A stretch of 64,000 nucleotides of DNA from Theristus sp. LFF4_11 (lineage: Eukaryota; Nematoda; Chromadorea; Monhysterida; Xyalidae): assembly GCA_030248135.1 (NCBI GenBank), contig JASANC010001689.1, positions 1 through 64,000 on the forward strand. Direction: 5' to 3'. Numbering within the stretch: position 1 is the first letter of the stretch; every line of letters begins with the position of its first letter. Shown piece by piece: positions 26,501 to 36,400 of this stretch. Under the pieces are notes generated by a model. It worked only from the letters and a program-made list of their open reading frames with translations. It was not told the DNA's origin and made no database searches. The position numbers and the translations under genes were made by a program.

Positions 26501-26587
26501 GGGCGCCATGATTTGCGCCGCCGTTTCCGTGCCGAAATCGCCGCCGGCAAGCAGCAGCAGAAGTGCGACGGAATGCTGCAGCCGCAT
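14591..26587 (-). CDS. SLC39A13: ZIP-family zinc transporter, ZIP13/SLC39A13-like, complete
   Basis: Moves Zn2+ toward the cytosol; ZIP13/ZIP7 relatives act in ER/Golgi membranes. Exons (minus strand, in coding order): 26587-26303, 25886-25739, 25339-25235, 25038-24944, 24736-24647, 24366-24253, 15069-14903, 14669-14591. All phases agree and give about 360 residues, the normal family length. Start chosen at MRLQHSVALLLLLAG, a good signal peptide; an in-frame ATG further upstream would bury it. Seen in order: signal peptide; hydrophilic luminal stretch; LLGVIGCALVVFCGVLPALL helix; LLSFAVGTLLGDVFLHVLPE; GLWVIAGLTLCFLVEK; NFTHGLAVAGSF; the metal site LLHEVPHEISDFAILL, with the HExPHE signature of this subfamily; LITATGGVLGAAMAVG; GGFLNIALVEILPD; terminal helix ALIVLGIVVMGTVNLLH. 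Human ZIP13 has the same order. Intron 6 (15070-24252) is 9.2 kb and full of transposons. Confidence 0.93.
15560..17078 (+). mobile_element. Non-autonomous Helitron, copy 1 of a head-to-tail pair
   Basis: Starts TCTACTATACTAAAA and ends in a hairpin (17049-17069, ACCCGGGCC...CGGGT) followed 9 nt later by CTGCTA, the classic Helitron TC...hairpin...CTRR structure. It is preceded by A (15559). No Rep/helicase ORF. An internal tandem duplication of about 200 bp lies at 16018-16219 and 16262-16464. A (GTCT)n run sits near the 5' end. Confidence 0.85.
17079..18390 (+). mobile_element. Non-autonomous Helitron, copy 2
   Basis: Begins TCTACTATACTAAAA exactly where copy 1 ends, and ends with hairpin 18360-18380 plus CAACTGCTAG, followed by T (18391), giving the expected A|T target. 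It is the same family as copy 1 but lacks its internal duplication. Confidence 0.87.
21770..22698 (+). mobile_element. Small LTR-like element (TRIM type) with identical terminal repeats
   Basis: Two direct repeats, 21770-21910 and 22558-22698, are identical along their 141 bp. The outer flanks GTAA (21766-21769 and 22699-22702) form a 4-bp target duplication. A purine run GGGGGAGA immediately precedes the right repeat, as a polypurine tract does. Each repeat carries a TATA-like GCTATATAATG. The internal 650 bp is GC-richer than its surroundings and has a 164-codon ORF (21950-22444) without recognisable gag or pol motifs. The ends are not TG...CA, so assignment to LTR elements is provisional. 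Confidence 0.7.
22992..23945. mobile_element. hAT-like non-autonomous transposon, copy 2 (internally deleted)
   Basis: 954 bp, same ends and body as 8719-10233, flanked by the 8-bp duplication TACTATAC (22984-22991 and 23946-23953). Relative to copy 1 it lacks about 560 bp in the middle. It lies in the long ZIP13 intron. Confidence 0.88.
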
Positions 26588-26902
26588 GATTGTCTCGACG
26601 CCTCGGTGTTGCTGTTTTTTCACGGAGGTTTTCTTCCAAGTTTTTTTTTCGTTGTTCTTCTTCAGAAGATGTGATGCGACTCTCACTGTTTTTTGACCCA
26701 GTTATTTTTTATTCGCTAAGTCACCATGACCTTTCTGTGGGTGTTTTGGTTTTTTTCAAAAATTGTGACAATAATCGAGGTTATAATAGCGAATTGGTTG
26801 GGCTTGTTACCTGGAAACAAAAGAAAGTTTTGCGGGCTTAACTATAGTTGGCCTACATAAGTAGGGTTGTTAGGGGGAAAAAACCCCGATTTTTTTTTAA
26901 AA

Positions 26903-27384
26903 AACTATAAGAGCGAAAATCGTGTTTTATTGAAATTATGTCCATTTCATAGAGGGAAAGTTGCATTTTCAACAGTAAAACAGGATAATTTTCGACGTGT
27001 ACTTGAATATTGAACCGTTCTTAGTTGTTCCTCTTTAGAAAATTACCAAAATTTGACTGTGTTCAAAAATTCCTGTTTGCTGTAGCTAAGTCGGCAACCC
27101 CTGTCGACCCGGTCGCCCCCCCCCCCAAGACACTTACTTTCAGGTTCAACCAGCTATGCTATCTGCCACATGGCGAGAGCCCACTCTTCAAATCATCGTA
27201 TCGAAAACACGTACCATGATTTCGCGATCACGTTGCGGGCAACTGACAGACGCAAGTTTAACACCTTAGTTCAGCTCAGCACGCAAGTTTTAACATGTGG
27301 CCATGTTATCAGGTATCTGAAAAACGGTCGTGTGATGTGGTATTAACCAACACCTCCGCTCCATTGTTTAACAATATATCGCAC
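26903..27384 (+). repeat. Direct repeat A, copy 1
   Basis: About 480 bp from AAAACTATAAGAGCGAAAAT to TATATCGCACAAC. It is nearly identical to 29491-29981. The copy is preceded by TAGGGTTGTTAGGGGG (26863 onward), resembling the terminus of the nested elements nearby. Confidence 0.8.
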
Positions 27385-27456
27385 AACCATAGTTGTTCTA
27401 GGGGGGGGGGGGGGGGGGGGGGGGCCGGCCCCAGTACCGTGGGCGAGGGGGGGGGG

Positions 27457-28168
27457 TAGGGTTGTTAAACAAAAATGAAAATTTTTTTTTTTAAAAAAAA
27501 GTGATTAAAAAAAACAAAAATGCCGATTTTTTTTTAAATTCGAAAAATTTTCCTCTAATATGCTCTGAAAACCTCAATTTTGGCACAATTTTTCGAAAGT
27601 TCAACAAAAATTTTCTTTGATTATACCTCGTAAAACCTTGAGCAGTCGATTTTGGGCCGTTTTACCGACTGATTTTAGGCTTCGACAACATCTGCGATGA
27701 AGTTTTTGAGCGTCCCAAAGCTTAGCCTACCATTTCCGATGCAGATAAGGTGACGATTCGCCTCGCAGAGCGTCCGATTGTGCTCGCTGCTCCGTTTGCA
27801 AGCGCTACGTTGTCTGGTTGCTGCTTCGTGTCGTGTCGTCGCGACACCATCAGAAGAATTGATCGAATTTCAAGGCGGTATGTTTGTCTTCACTTTAGCA
27901 TTAGCTTAGCTGGGGACAATTAGTGACGTTTTGGAGGTCAAAACACAAGAAGAGGCATGGTGACGGTTTGGAAAAGGGGTAATTGAGGTCACCAAAACAA
28001 AATCTGCAAAGTTCCGCCATACGGGAGTCATTCGGGAGGCGCTTGCATATCATATGTGGTTCTTCGGACTCCCTGATTGATTTAGCACAACTTTGATTTT
28101 TGAATTTTTTTTTTTAATTTTTTTTTTAAAAACAAAAATGACGATTTTTGTTTTTTTTAACAACCCTA
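27457..28168. mobile_element. TAGGGTTGTTAA-type hAT-like element, copy 1
   Basis: Inverted ends TAGGGTTGTTAAACAAAAAT and ...TTTTTTTAACAACCCTA enclose 712 bp without an ORF. Its body matches 28202-28942. The 5' flank is a G run and the 3' flank is CGTGGGAC, so no target duplication is visible here; the left flank has probably been rearranged. Confidence 0.7.
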
Positions 28169-28201
28169 CGTGGGACCCCCCCCCCCCAGGGGGGTCCCAT
28201 G

Positions 28202-28942
28202 TAGGGTTGTTAAACAAAAATGAAAAAAAATTTTTTTAAAAAAAAATGATTAAAAAAAAACAAAAATGCCGATTTTTTTTTTAAAAAAAAAAATTCGAAA
28301 AATTTTCCTCTAATATGCTCTGAAAACCTCAATTTTGGCAAAATTTTTCGAAAGTTCAACAAAAATTTTCTTTGATTATACCTCGTAAAACCTTTAGCAG
28401 TCGATTTTGGGCCGTTTTACCGACTGATTTTAGGCTACGACAACATCTGCGATGAAGTTTTTGAGCGTCCCAAAGCTTGGCCTACCATTTCCGATGCAGA
28501 TAAGGTGACGATTCGCCTCGCAGAGCGTCCGATTGTGCTCGCTGCTCCGTTTGCAAGCGCTACGTTGTCTGGTTGCTTGCTGCTTCGTGTCGTGTCGTCG
28601 CAACACCATCAGAAGAATTGATCGAATTTCAAGGCGGTATGTTTGTCTTCACTTTAGCATTAGTTTAGCTGGGGACAATTAGTGACGTTTTGGAGGTCAA
28701 AACACAAGAAGAGGCATGGTGACGGTTTGGAAAAGGGGTTATTGAGGTCACCAAAACAAAATCTGCAAAGTTCCGTCATATGGGAGTCATTCGGGAGGCG
28801 CTTGCATATCATATGTGGTTCTTCGGACTCCCTGATTGATTTAGCACAACTTTGATTTTTGAAATTTTTTTTTTTAAAAAAAAAAATTTTTTTTTTAAAA
28901 AAAAAACAAAAATGACGATTTTTGTTTTTTTTAACAACCCTA
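28202..28942. mobile_element. TAGGGTTGTTAA-type hAT-like element, copy 2
   Basis: 741 bp, same inverted ends, flanked by the perfect 8-bp duplication GTCCCATG (28194-28201 and 28943-28950), as in hAT elements. The 33-bp spacer from copy 1 is itself a palindrome of C and G runs (GGGACCCC...GGGGTCCC). Confidence 0.82.
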
Positions 28943-29490
28943 GTCCCATGGGGGGGTGCATTTTTTCAAAATTTTCTGTGGGGGGGGGTCCACCCCCCCA
29001 CCCCCCCCCATGAAATTTTTTCGCTTAAATTTTAAAGGAAAAACGCTAAATTTAGCTGCAAAATCTTTGAAATTACAATGAAGATGGTCAAGTTATCATA
29101 TATTCAGCTCATATTATAGACTTTATAGACAAAAAATCATGATTTTTGAGCAAAAATTCATGATTTTTGGGTGGTCCGAGAAAATTTTTGGGGGTGTCAC
29201 TGTTACTTAGGTCCATCTAGGGCAGTACCGTGGGCGGGGGGGTGGGGGGTACACCCCCCCAGAGCACCAGAGACCGTCGGGTGGTGGGGGGTGTGCACCC
29301 CCCCCCAGAAAATTTTCTACAATAGTGCACCCCCCCCATGGCCCACGCCTGGGGGGGTGTCACTGTACCATGACTGACACCCCCCACTGAAAAATTTTCG
29401 GCACCCCCCCCACGTGACGACACCCCCCCCTCGAAAATTTGCTTTCGCCTTCGGTACTGAGTTCATCTAGACTATTTTCAGAACGATCCG

Positions 29491-29981
29491 GAAAACTATA
29501 AGAGCGAAAATCGTGTTTTATTGAAATTATGTCTATTTCATAGAGGGAAAGTTGCATTTTCAACAGTAAAACAGGATAATTTTCGACGTGTACTTGAATA
29601 TTGAACCGTTCTTAGTTGTTCCTCTTTAGAAAATTACCAAAATTTGACTGTGTTCAAAAATTCCTGTTTGCTGTAGCTAAGTCGGCAACCCCTGTCGACC
29701 CGGTCGCCCCCCCCCCCCCCCCAAGACACTTACTTTCAGGTTCAACCAGCTATGCTATCTGCCACATGGCGAGAGCCCACTCTTCAAATCATCGTATCGA
29801 AAACACGTACCGTGATTTCGCGATCACGTTGCGGGCAACTGACAGACGCAAGTTTAACACGTTAGTTTAGCTCAGCAAGCAAGTTTTAACATGTGGCCAT
29901 GTTATCGGGTATCTGAAAAACGGTCGTGTGATGTGGTATTAACCAACATCTCCGCTCCAATTGTTTAACAATATATCGCAC
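29491..29981 (+). repeat. Direct repeat A, copy 2
   Basis: Second copy of 26903-27384. Unlike copy 1, it continues into unique sequence and finally to a TAACAACCCTA terminus at 30352. The two copies bracket the block of TAGGGTTGTT elements. Confidence 0.8.
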
Positions 29982-30452
29982 AACTCCATTGTACTCATGG
30001 CCCACCGACTGAAAAACATGTTCTAAGTTGCAAGAAAACGATTTCTGAAACGATATTTCAATTCAGTTAATTTCAGCGCTAAAAATTGACTCTAGAAGTC
30101 ATCCAAATCGAAAAACATGGAGTACGTCGGTCAAAATGACCAAATAATGACATTTACCTAAGCACACAAAGAAGTTGGGAAGAAAATTTGGTTTGAACTT
30201 TCAAAAAATTATGCCACAAATCGAATTTTCAGAGCAAAGTAGAAGAAAAAATTTTTTAAATTTTTTTTAAGTTTGAAAAAAATCCAATTTTTTTAAACGA
30301 AAAAAAAATATAAAAAAATTTTTTCAAAGCCCCTAACCTTATTAACAACCCTAGTTCAACGACACCTTGATTGAGCATCATCGAAACGATTTTTTCATAT
30401 CATTTAAAAGTGAAACGAAAAACACCTTGCTTGAAACGTTCAAAAAATCCAA

Positions 30453-33400
30453 ATGCCGGGTGGTGTCGTCGACGAGGCGTTCAAAAACTGCGGCCAAAAA
30501 ATCGGCATTGAAATCTGGCGCATCAAGGTGAAACGAAACTTGTCGAATTTTATTTTGTTTTACTTTTATTTTATTGAATTTGTAGTTTACCACTGATTCC
30601 CGTTCCAAAAACCCGAAATGTGCCATGCCAACTGAATGGATTTGCCCTCGCATCATACATCAACCACGGCAAAACCTTTTAGTTTAAAGGCTGAGTCGTT
30701 CGGCCGGACAACAATGTCACTCGACCGGACCGGACTGAGTGACGTTTTCATGAATTATCTTTTTGTTTGAATTTGTCAAAGAAATTGATTGGCGAAAATT
30801 TTGACGACCGCAGTCTTCCAATGACCACCCTTGAACGAACACAACATCACCCTTTTGGGTTGTTTACCGTGTACTTCTTTTTGTTTTGCAGCAATTTGAA
30901 GTGATCCCAGTGCCGCTGGAACAATATGGCTCGTTCTATTCCGGTGACTCTTATATCGTTCTATCGGTTAGGCATTTATTTGTGTTTTCCATTTTTGCAA
31001 GTCGTGAAAGTTAATAGCTTTTTTGGTCAAAGAAAACGGAGACAAACACGATTTTATATGTCAATTCATTGATGACATTCAGAGTAAAGGCGACCGAAAC
31101 TGGGACGTTCATTTCTGGCTAGGCAAGGAAACCACGCAGGTTTTTTATTTCTCGTGAAACTTGGCACGAAATATTATCACACCACTACAAATAAGATGTA
31201 ATTTTTCTGTTGTTATTCTGTCAATAAACGCACGAGTTAAAAAAACATAGTTTTTTTGCTCGCCCCATGACTTTTAATTTCATGTCACTTGTTGGTTGGT
31301 TGTGTTGAAGGTTTTTTTTAAATTTTAGTTCAAGTTAACTTTTATGAATTTTAGTTATTAACTCATGTCTGTTCTGGTTCACATGAGAAACCAGCTTAAG
31401 CTGTCTAACACTACTTTGGGTTTTTTCGTTTTTTCCAGACGACAGGCGATGAAACCAGTGGTCGATTTTCGTACAATGTCCATTTCTGGATTGGCAAACT
31501 TACTAGTGCGGTCTGTTGTTTTTGTTTCACCGTTTCTTTTGCGTTTTCATCTACGTTTGCGTTCAGTTGTATCATCGTGAAACTCAAAAACTACGTTCAA
31601 CTCACTGATTGGCTGCTTTTGAACTGGGCATGCTGATTAGTTCGACCGTTTCGATGCATCCAATCAGCGTGAATTATTCTGTTTTTACGATTGTACGAAA
31701 CGAACTGCACAATTTTAACTGTTCGACTGTAGTAACTGGCTCACAATCAGGTGATTGGCTACCTAACACGGCGCAGCCAACCAGCGTGCCAAATTTTGAA
31801 TGAATATTTTTTGATGTAAAAGATGTCAATCCAGCTAAGGAGTTTTCTTCTTTTGTTTTGCTTTGTATGAACTCCCGTTGCAAAAACATCTTTGTTTGTT
31901 TTGTTTCAATTCAGTTTAGCGCTTGACTGCAGCTTTTTTCTATGCACTCTTGTTTGTGGTAGTGTTGACATCGACCTCACCATCATCAGTTTTTTTTTAA
32001 ATGTCCCAAGCCAAAGTCATCCTGAAGCGGAAATTTAAAATAGAGAAATTGTTCTGGCTTGAACAGAACTCAAATTAAAGGAGTTTTAGTGAAAACTCTG
32101 ATGTGACATGACAGGACTATGTTGGGAAAATCTTGAAAATAAATGATTGTTGCGGTATTGGTCTTCCACAATACCTGTGGTTTGTGTTGACATTTTTACA
32201 CCTGTTTGCTGTCTACCTGAAGTGTAACAGGATATTATTGAAAAGAAAAAACGCTTTTTCTGGAATGTTTGTTTTCGATTTTTTAAAGTGAGTTTTGTTC
32301 AGTGGTGTACGCACGCGTGACAGAACCGCTTTAGTAAAAACGATAAAAATCAAAAAAACTGTCGTTTCGTAATCGCACCGTGACGGGGACTGACAAAATC
32401 ATCACAGTGACAACACGTGCGGACGTATTTTCAATTTCACAGCAGCTTATCATTTGATTGGGTGCATTTTAATCTGCCAACGCAGATTGGTTGCTCCAGA
32501 ATGATGCGGCCAATCAGGGTGCGAGAATGGAATTGCAATGTGACCTCGGCTCGGCTGGCGCGTTTAGTTTCTTTCTCACTCCCTTTTGCATTATGACACT
32601 GAAATTTATGTTGAATAAAACAAATTAATCGAAGAAAAGAAACTGCTTGCAAACGAAACTGAAACAGAAAACAAAAGCAAACTCCTCGTTTTGAGCGTAG
32701 TTTTGTTCGTTTAATTGCAGGATGAAATGGGCACGGCGGCGATCAAAACGATCGAATTGGACGATGGCCTCGGTGGCCTGCCGGTGCAGTACCGTGAGGT
32801 GCATTGCGTCTGTGAACGTTTTTTTATTCGATGGTTTTATTCGAAAAAAAACAAGAAAAAATCGTTTTTTTTTTCAGATGCTTTCTTTTATTTTTTGTTT
32901 GGAATGTTGTTTTGTTTCAGATTGAAAACCACGAATCGCCGTTGTTCCTGTCGTACTTCAAGGATGGCATCCGGTGTGCGCCACTTCCATTACGTTTTTT
33001 TTTCAAGTTTTTATCTATTGAAAATTGTTCACTTGTTGAATTGTTATAAAATTTTGAAATCGAAATCTAGCAGCTGAACAACGGGAGAAGCCTATCTCTT
33101 TTGTAGTTCAGTTCACTCACCTACTATCACGGTTGCAAACCCTCCATCACGGATCAAAAAAAAACACGAAAGTACCAATCTCTGGTGGTTTGATGTTGGT
33201 GGATGGTTGAATGAGCGCTGAGCGTTCCGTGCACCATTGCCCTTGCCATGAAGGGTGGGGTGCGTGGGATTTGCTTTTTTGTTCCATAGAATTCGTACCT
33301 TTTTACGAGCACAACAGATACCTGAACGGTGGTTTCGAGACGGGCTTCCGCAAGGTCGAGGATCTGGTGCGCGAGCCACGGCTGCTCCAGTGCAAGGGCA

Positions 33401-36400
33401 AACGCAATGTGCGCTGTCATCAGGTTGGCTGTTTGAAACTGTGGTTGTTTTGTTCTCGCACGCCTTACTTGGAGTGCAGCAAGAGCATTTATTTCGCATC
33501 GATTTCGGAAACCAGAAATTAGCAAGCACCGGTGATTCTGAAGGATTCGATCGCTTGCAATCTCGTGGGTGAAAAGCAAACGACAGCTTTGTGAGCCCCA
33601 CTCGGCTGTCCTGGGAACCCCATTTTTTGTTTTTTTTGGCAACGGATGGTCCGCATCCGTAGTCAATCCCAACGTTTTTTTTTGTGCTTTTTATTTTTGT
33701 TCAGCCACTCTGCCGTCAAATCCCGACCAGATGAGTTAGTTGGCTTGTAAATGCTAACTGGCTGGATGCCAAGCTACTTGGTGTGCAGTGTTCCAAATCG
33801 TGTAACTTTCTGTTCGTTTTTTTGTGGTCAACTGTGGAATTTTTCTGCGCTTTTACAAAAACAGATTCACATTATTCTGTTTTGTTCATTCAAATGCCAA
33901 GGTTGCACTGTCGCGTGACTCCCTGAACCTGGGGGACGTGTTCATCCTGGATGCGGGCGACTGCATTTACGTGTGGACGCCGCCGAAAGCCGGCCGCTTG
34001 GAGCGAATCAAGGTTGCCATTCAATGTTTTTGGTTATTTGGCTGATTTTGTAGTTGCTGTTCACATTGAAGGTTTTCGGGTAAAGTTTTTGTCTGAGGAC
34101 CGCGCACATTCCCTTGCACGTCTCATTTTGCACTCCCCGATGTTACCCACCGCAAGCAAATCAATCAACAAGTATGATGGCTCTGCATTTCGGCCCGACC
34201 AAAATCTGATCCAAAAGAGGGGTCGCCTCCTCAGTGGTGTGCGCCCACAGCAGGCACACCTGTGCGATCTCACACAGCGCGCTTTGTGAGCTTGCAATGA
34301 CGTTGGTGCGTTGTTGTGGCTGGTTTCTTTGTCGGTTGTGCAACCTCAAACATTGACGACGCGTTGAGGAAAACGTTCGGTTGACAGATGAAGACAAACA
34401 GAGCCAGGAAACCCACCAATTTTCAGGGCATTCGCCAGGCGGTCAGCATTCGCGACCAGGAGCGTGCGGGACGCGGCAAAATCAAGGTGTTAGGTGGGTC
34501 AATCCGACTTTCTGTGTTTTCGTGACGTCGTGGTGGGTTTTCATTTTACGAAACAAAAATTTTCACATTTTTTTGTAAAACTTCTTTTTTCAACTTTTTT
34601 TGTTTGTTTTTCTGTCACGATATAATGTTACCCGCTAACGTTTCCGACCGTGACTGGGACTCGAAAGAGGCGTTTTGGCAGCATTTCGGCGGCTTCGGCC
34701 CGATCAAATCGGCAGAGGAGGGCGGTGTGGACGAGGGTCATTGGGACCGCAAGAAGCACGGCATCCAGTTGTGGAAGTGCGTTTTGTTTGTGTGTTTTTT
34801 TAGCAAATATGATGGATCCGTCTGGTGTGCAACGTCGTTTTGATTGTTTTGACGTTACAAAACCGTTGCAAAACCTCAAACAGCGAACTATTCGGTTTTG
34901 CGAATTTGTTGCAATATGTGCTGCGACCGGTCGATGAGAAGGAATATAACGAAAAAGCTGTTTGAAATGCGTTTACACGGCACCAACACAGCATAGATCT
35001 GCTTGTTTTTTCTGTGTTTCTGTCGGCACAGCTGTCCGTAAAAACAAATTTTGCCGCTTTTTTCAGAATTTCTGACGCGTCTGGCAAGCTTGAGATTACG
35101 AGCGTTGCGTATGGCGATTTGAGCTTGGACCTGCTTGATAGCAATGTGAGGTTGCTTGATTCTTGCATTTCACCGACCTTTGTTTTGACGTTTCATCAGC
35201 GTTTCGATTCAGAACTCCGCTTATTTTTTCGTTCTTTTAGGTGCAACTTTGTCTGAGTTTTGTTTAAAACCCCAATTTTTGTCTGATTACCTTATTTTTG
35301 CTCAAATTGTTTGGCTCACACACAATTACTTTTTTTGTCAGGATGCGTTTATTCTGGACCCGGGTACCGGTGCGAATTTGTTCGTTTGGATCGGCAAGAA
35401 CTGCACCATGGATGAACGCAAGAAAGCGATGGTCTATGCTAATGTTGGTTCAAATGACAAATGTTTTTTTGCGGCGACTGAAGTTTTTGAGTTTAGTAGC
35501 CCATGCGACAATTTCATTTCAGTTTCCTAAAATAACGAAGAGCAGACATTGGTGAATCAGTTCACGGGAAAGAACCGGAACTGTGGTGTTTCGGGACTTC
35601 ATTCAGAAGCTCAGCGGTGTAGTAGCACTACTGGACTACTAAGCTTTGTTGCACACTCAAGTGTGAACTCGCACACAAGGCATGTACAAAATGTGCCAGT
35701 GTGTTTGTTGGTATTGTGCGACCGCATTGAACGCGGGTGTAAAAGAAAAAGGGCTGGTTTTCTTATGGTTACACTAATGCGCAACCAACCAGTGTGTTTT
35801 TCTGGCGTTTTGCACTTTTTGGATGACAATTTTGCAAACCACGAGCGTTATCGAAACCAACAGCGACTGAAACTCTTGAAACTACACGAAACGAAATGAA
35901 CGGGTCAAGCAAAATTATGCACGATTCTCAGGATTACATCAAGGACAAGAACCTGCCACCGTGGACGCAGGCGATTCGCGTGCTCGAAACGGCCGAGCCG
36001 GACATTTTCGTTCAGTGGTTCGCCGCAAAACCGCAGAAATCCGCCATCAAGGTTGTTCAGGGGTTTTGTGCGGTTCGAAATTTATACGTTTTTCCAAAAA
36101 AAGTAAAACATAGTTTTTTTTCAAATTTCACAGGTGCAAAAAGTGCCGCCGCATCTGTTCCAGTTGTCGGACGAGTCTGGCGAGCTGGTCATTGAAGAAA
36201 TCGTCAACTTTTCGCAAGCGGTAAAACTCCTGGTTTGAAGACGGTGCTCTCTGTTATCAACACAGTAATGTCACACGGTCACAAAGAAACACTGTACAGT
36301 GTACAATATTTCAGTCCCTCAGCATAACATTTGATTCAACCTTTCCCCACATGACTTTCAACGCCATAATCCCATTCATGCACTAGCGCGGACGCTTGTA

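Larger units (their letters stand above)
26588..30452. other. Intergenic region between divergent ZIP13 and gelsolin genes
   Basis: The ZIP13 5' flank occupies the first about 270 bp. From 26860 to 30352 the sequence is almost entirely nested repeats (listed separately) with long homopolymers, including 24 consecutive G at 27401-27424. No gene was found. Confidence 0.7.

Noticed and set aside
33113..33672. Overlapping minus-strand ORFs of 160-170 codons
   Set aside because: They are antisense shadows of gelsolin exon 33318-33423 and its introns.
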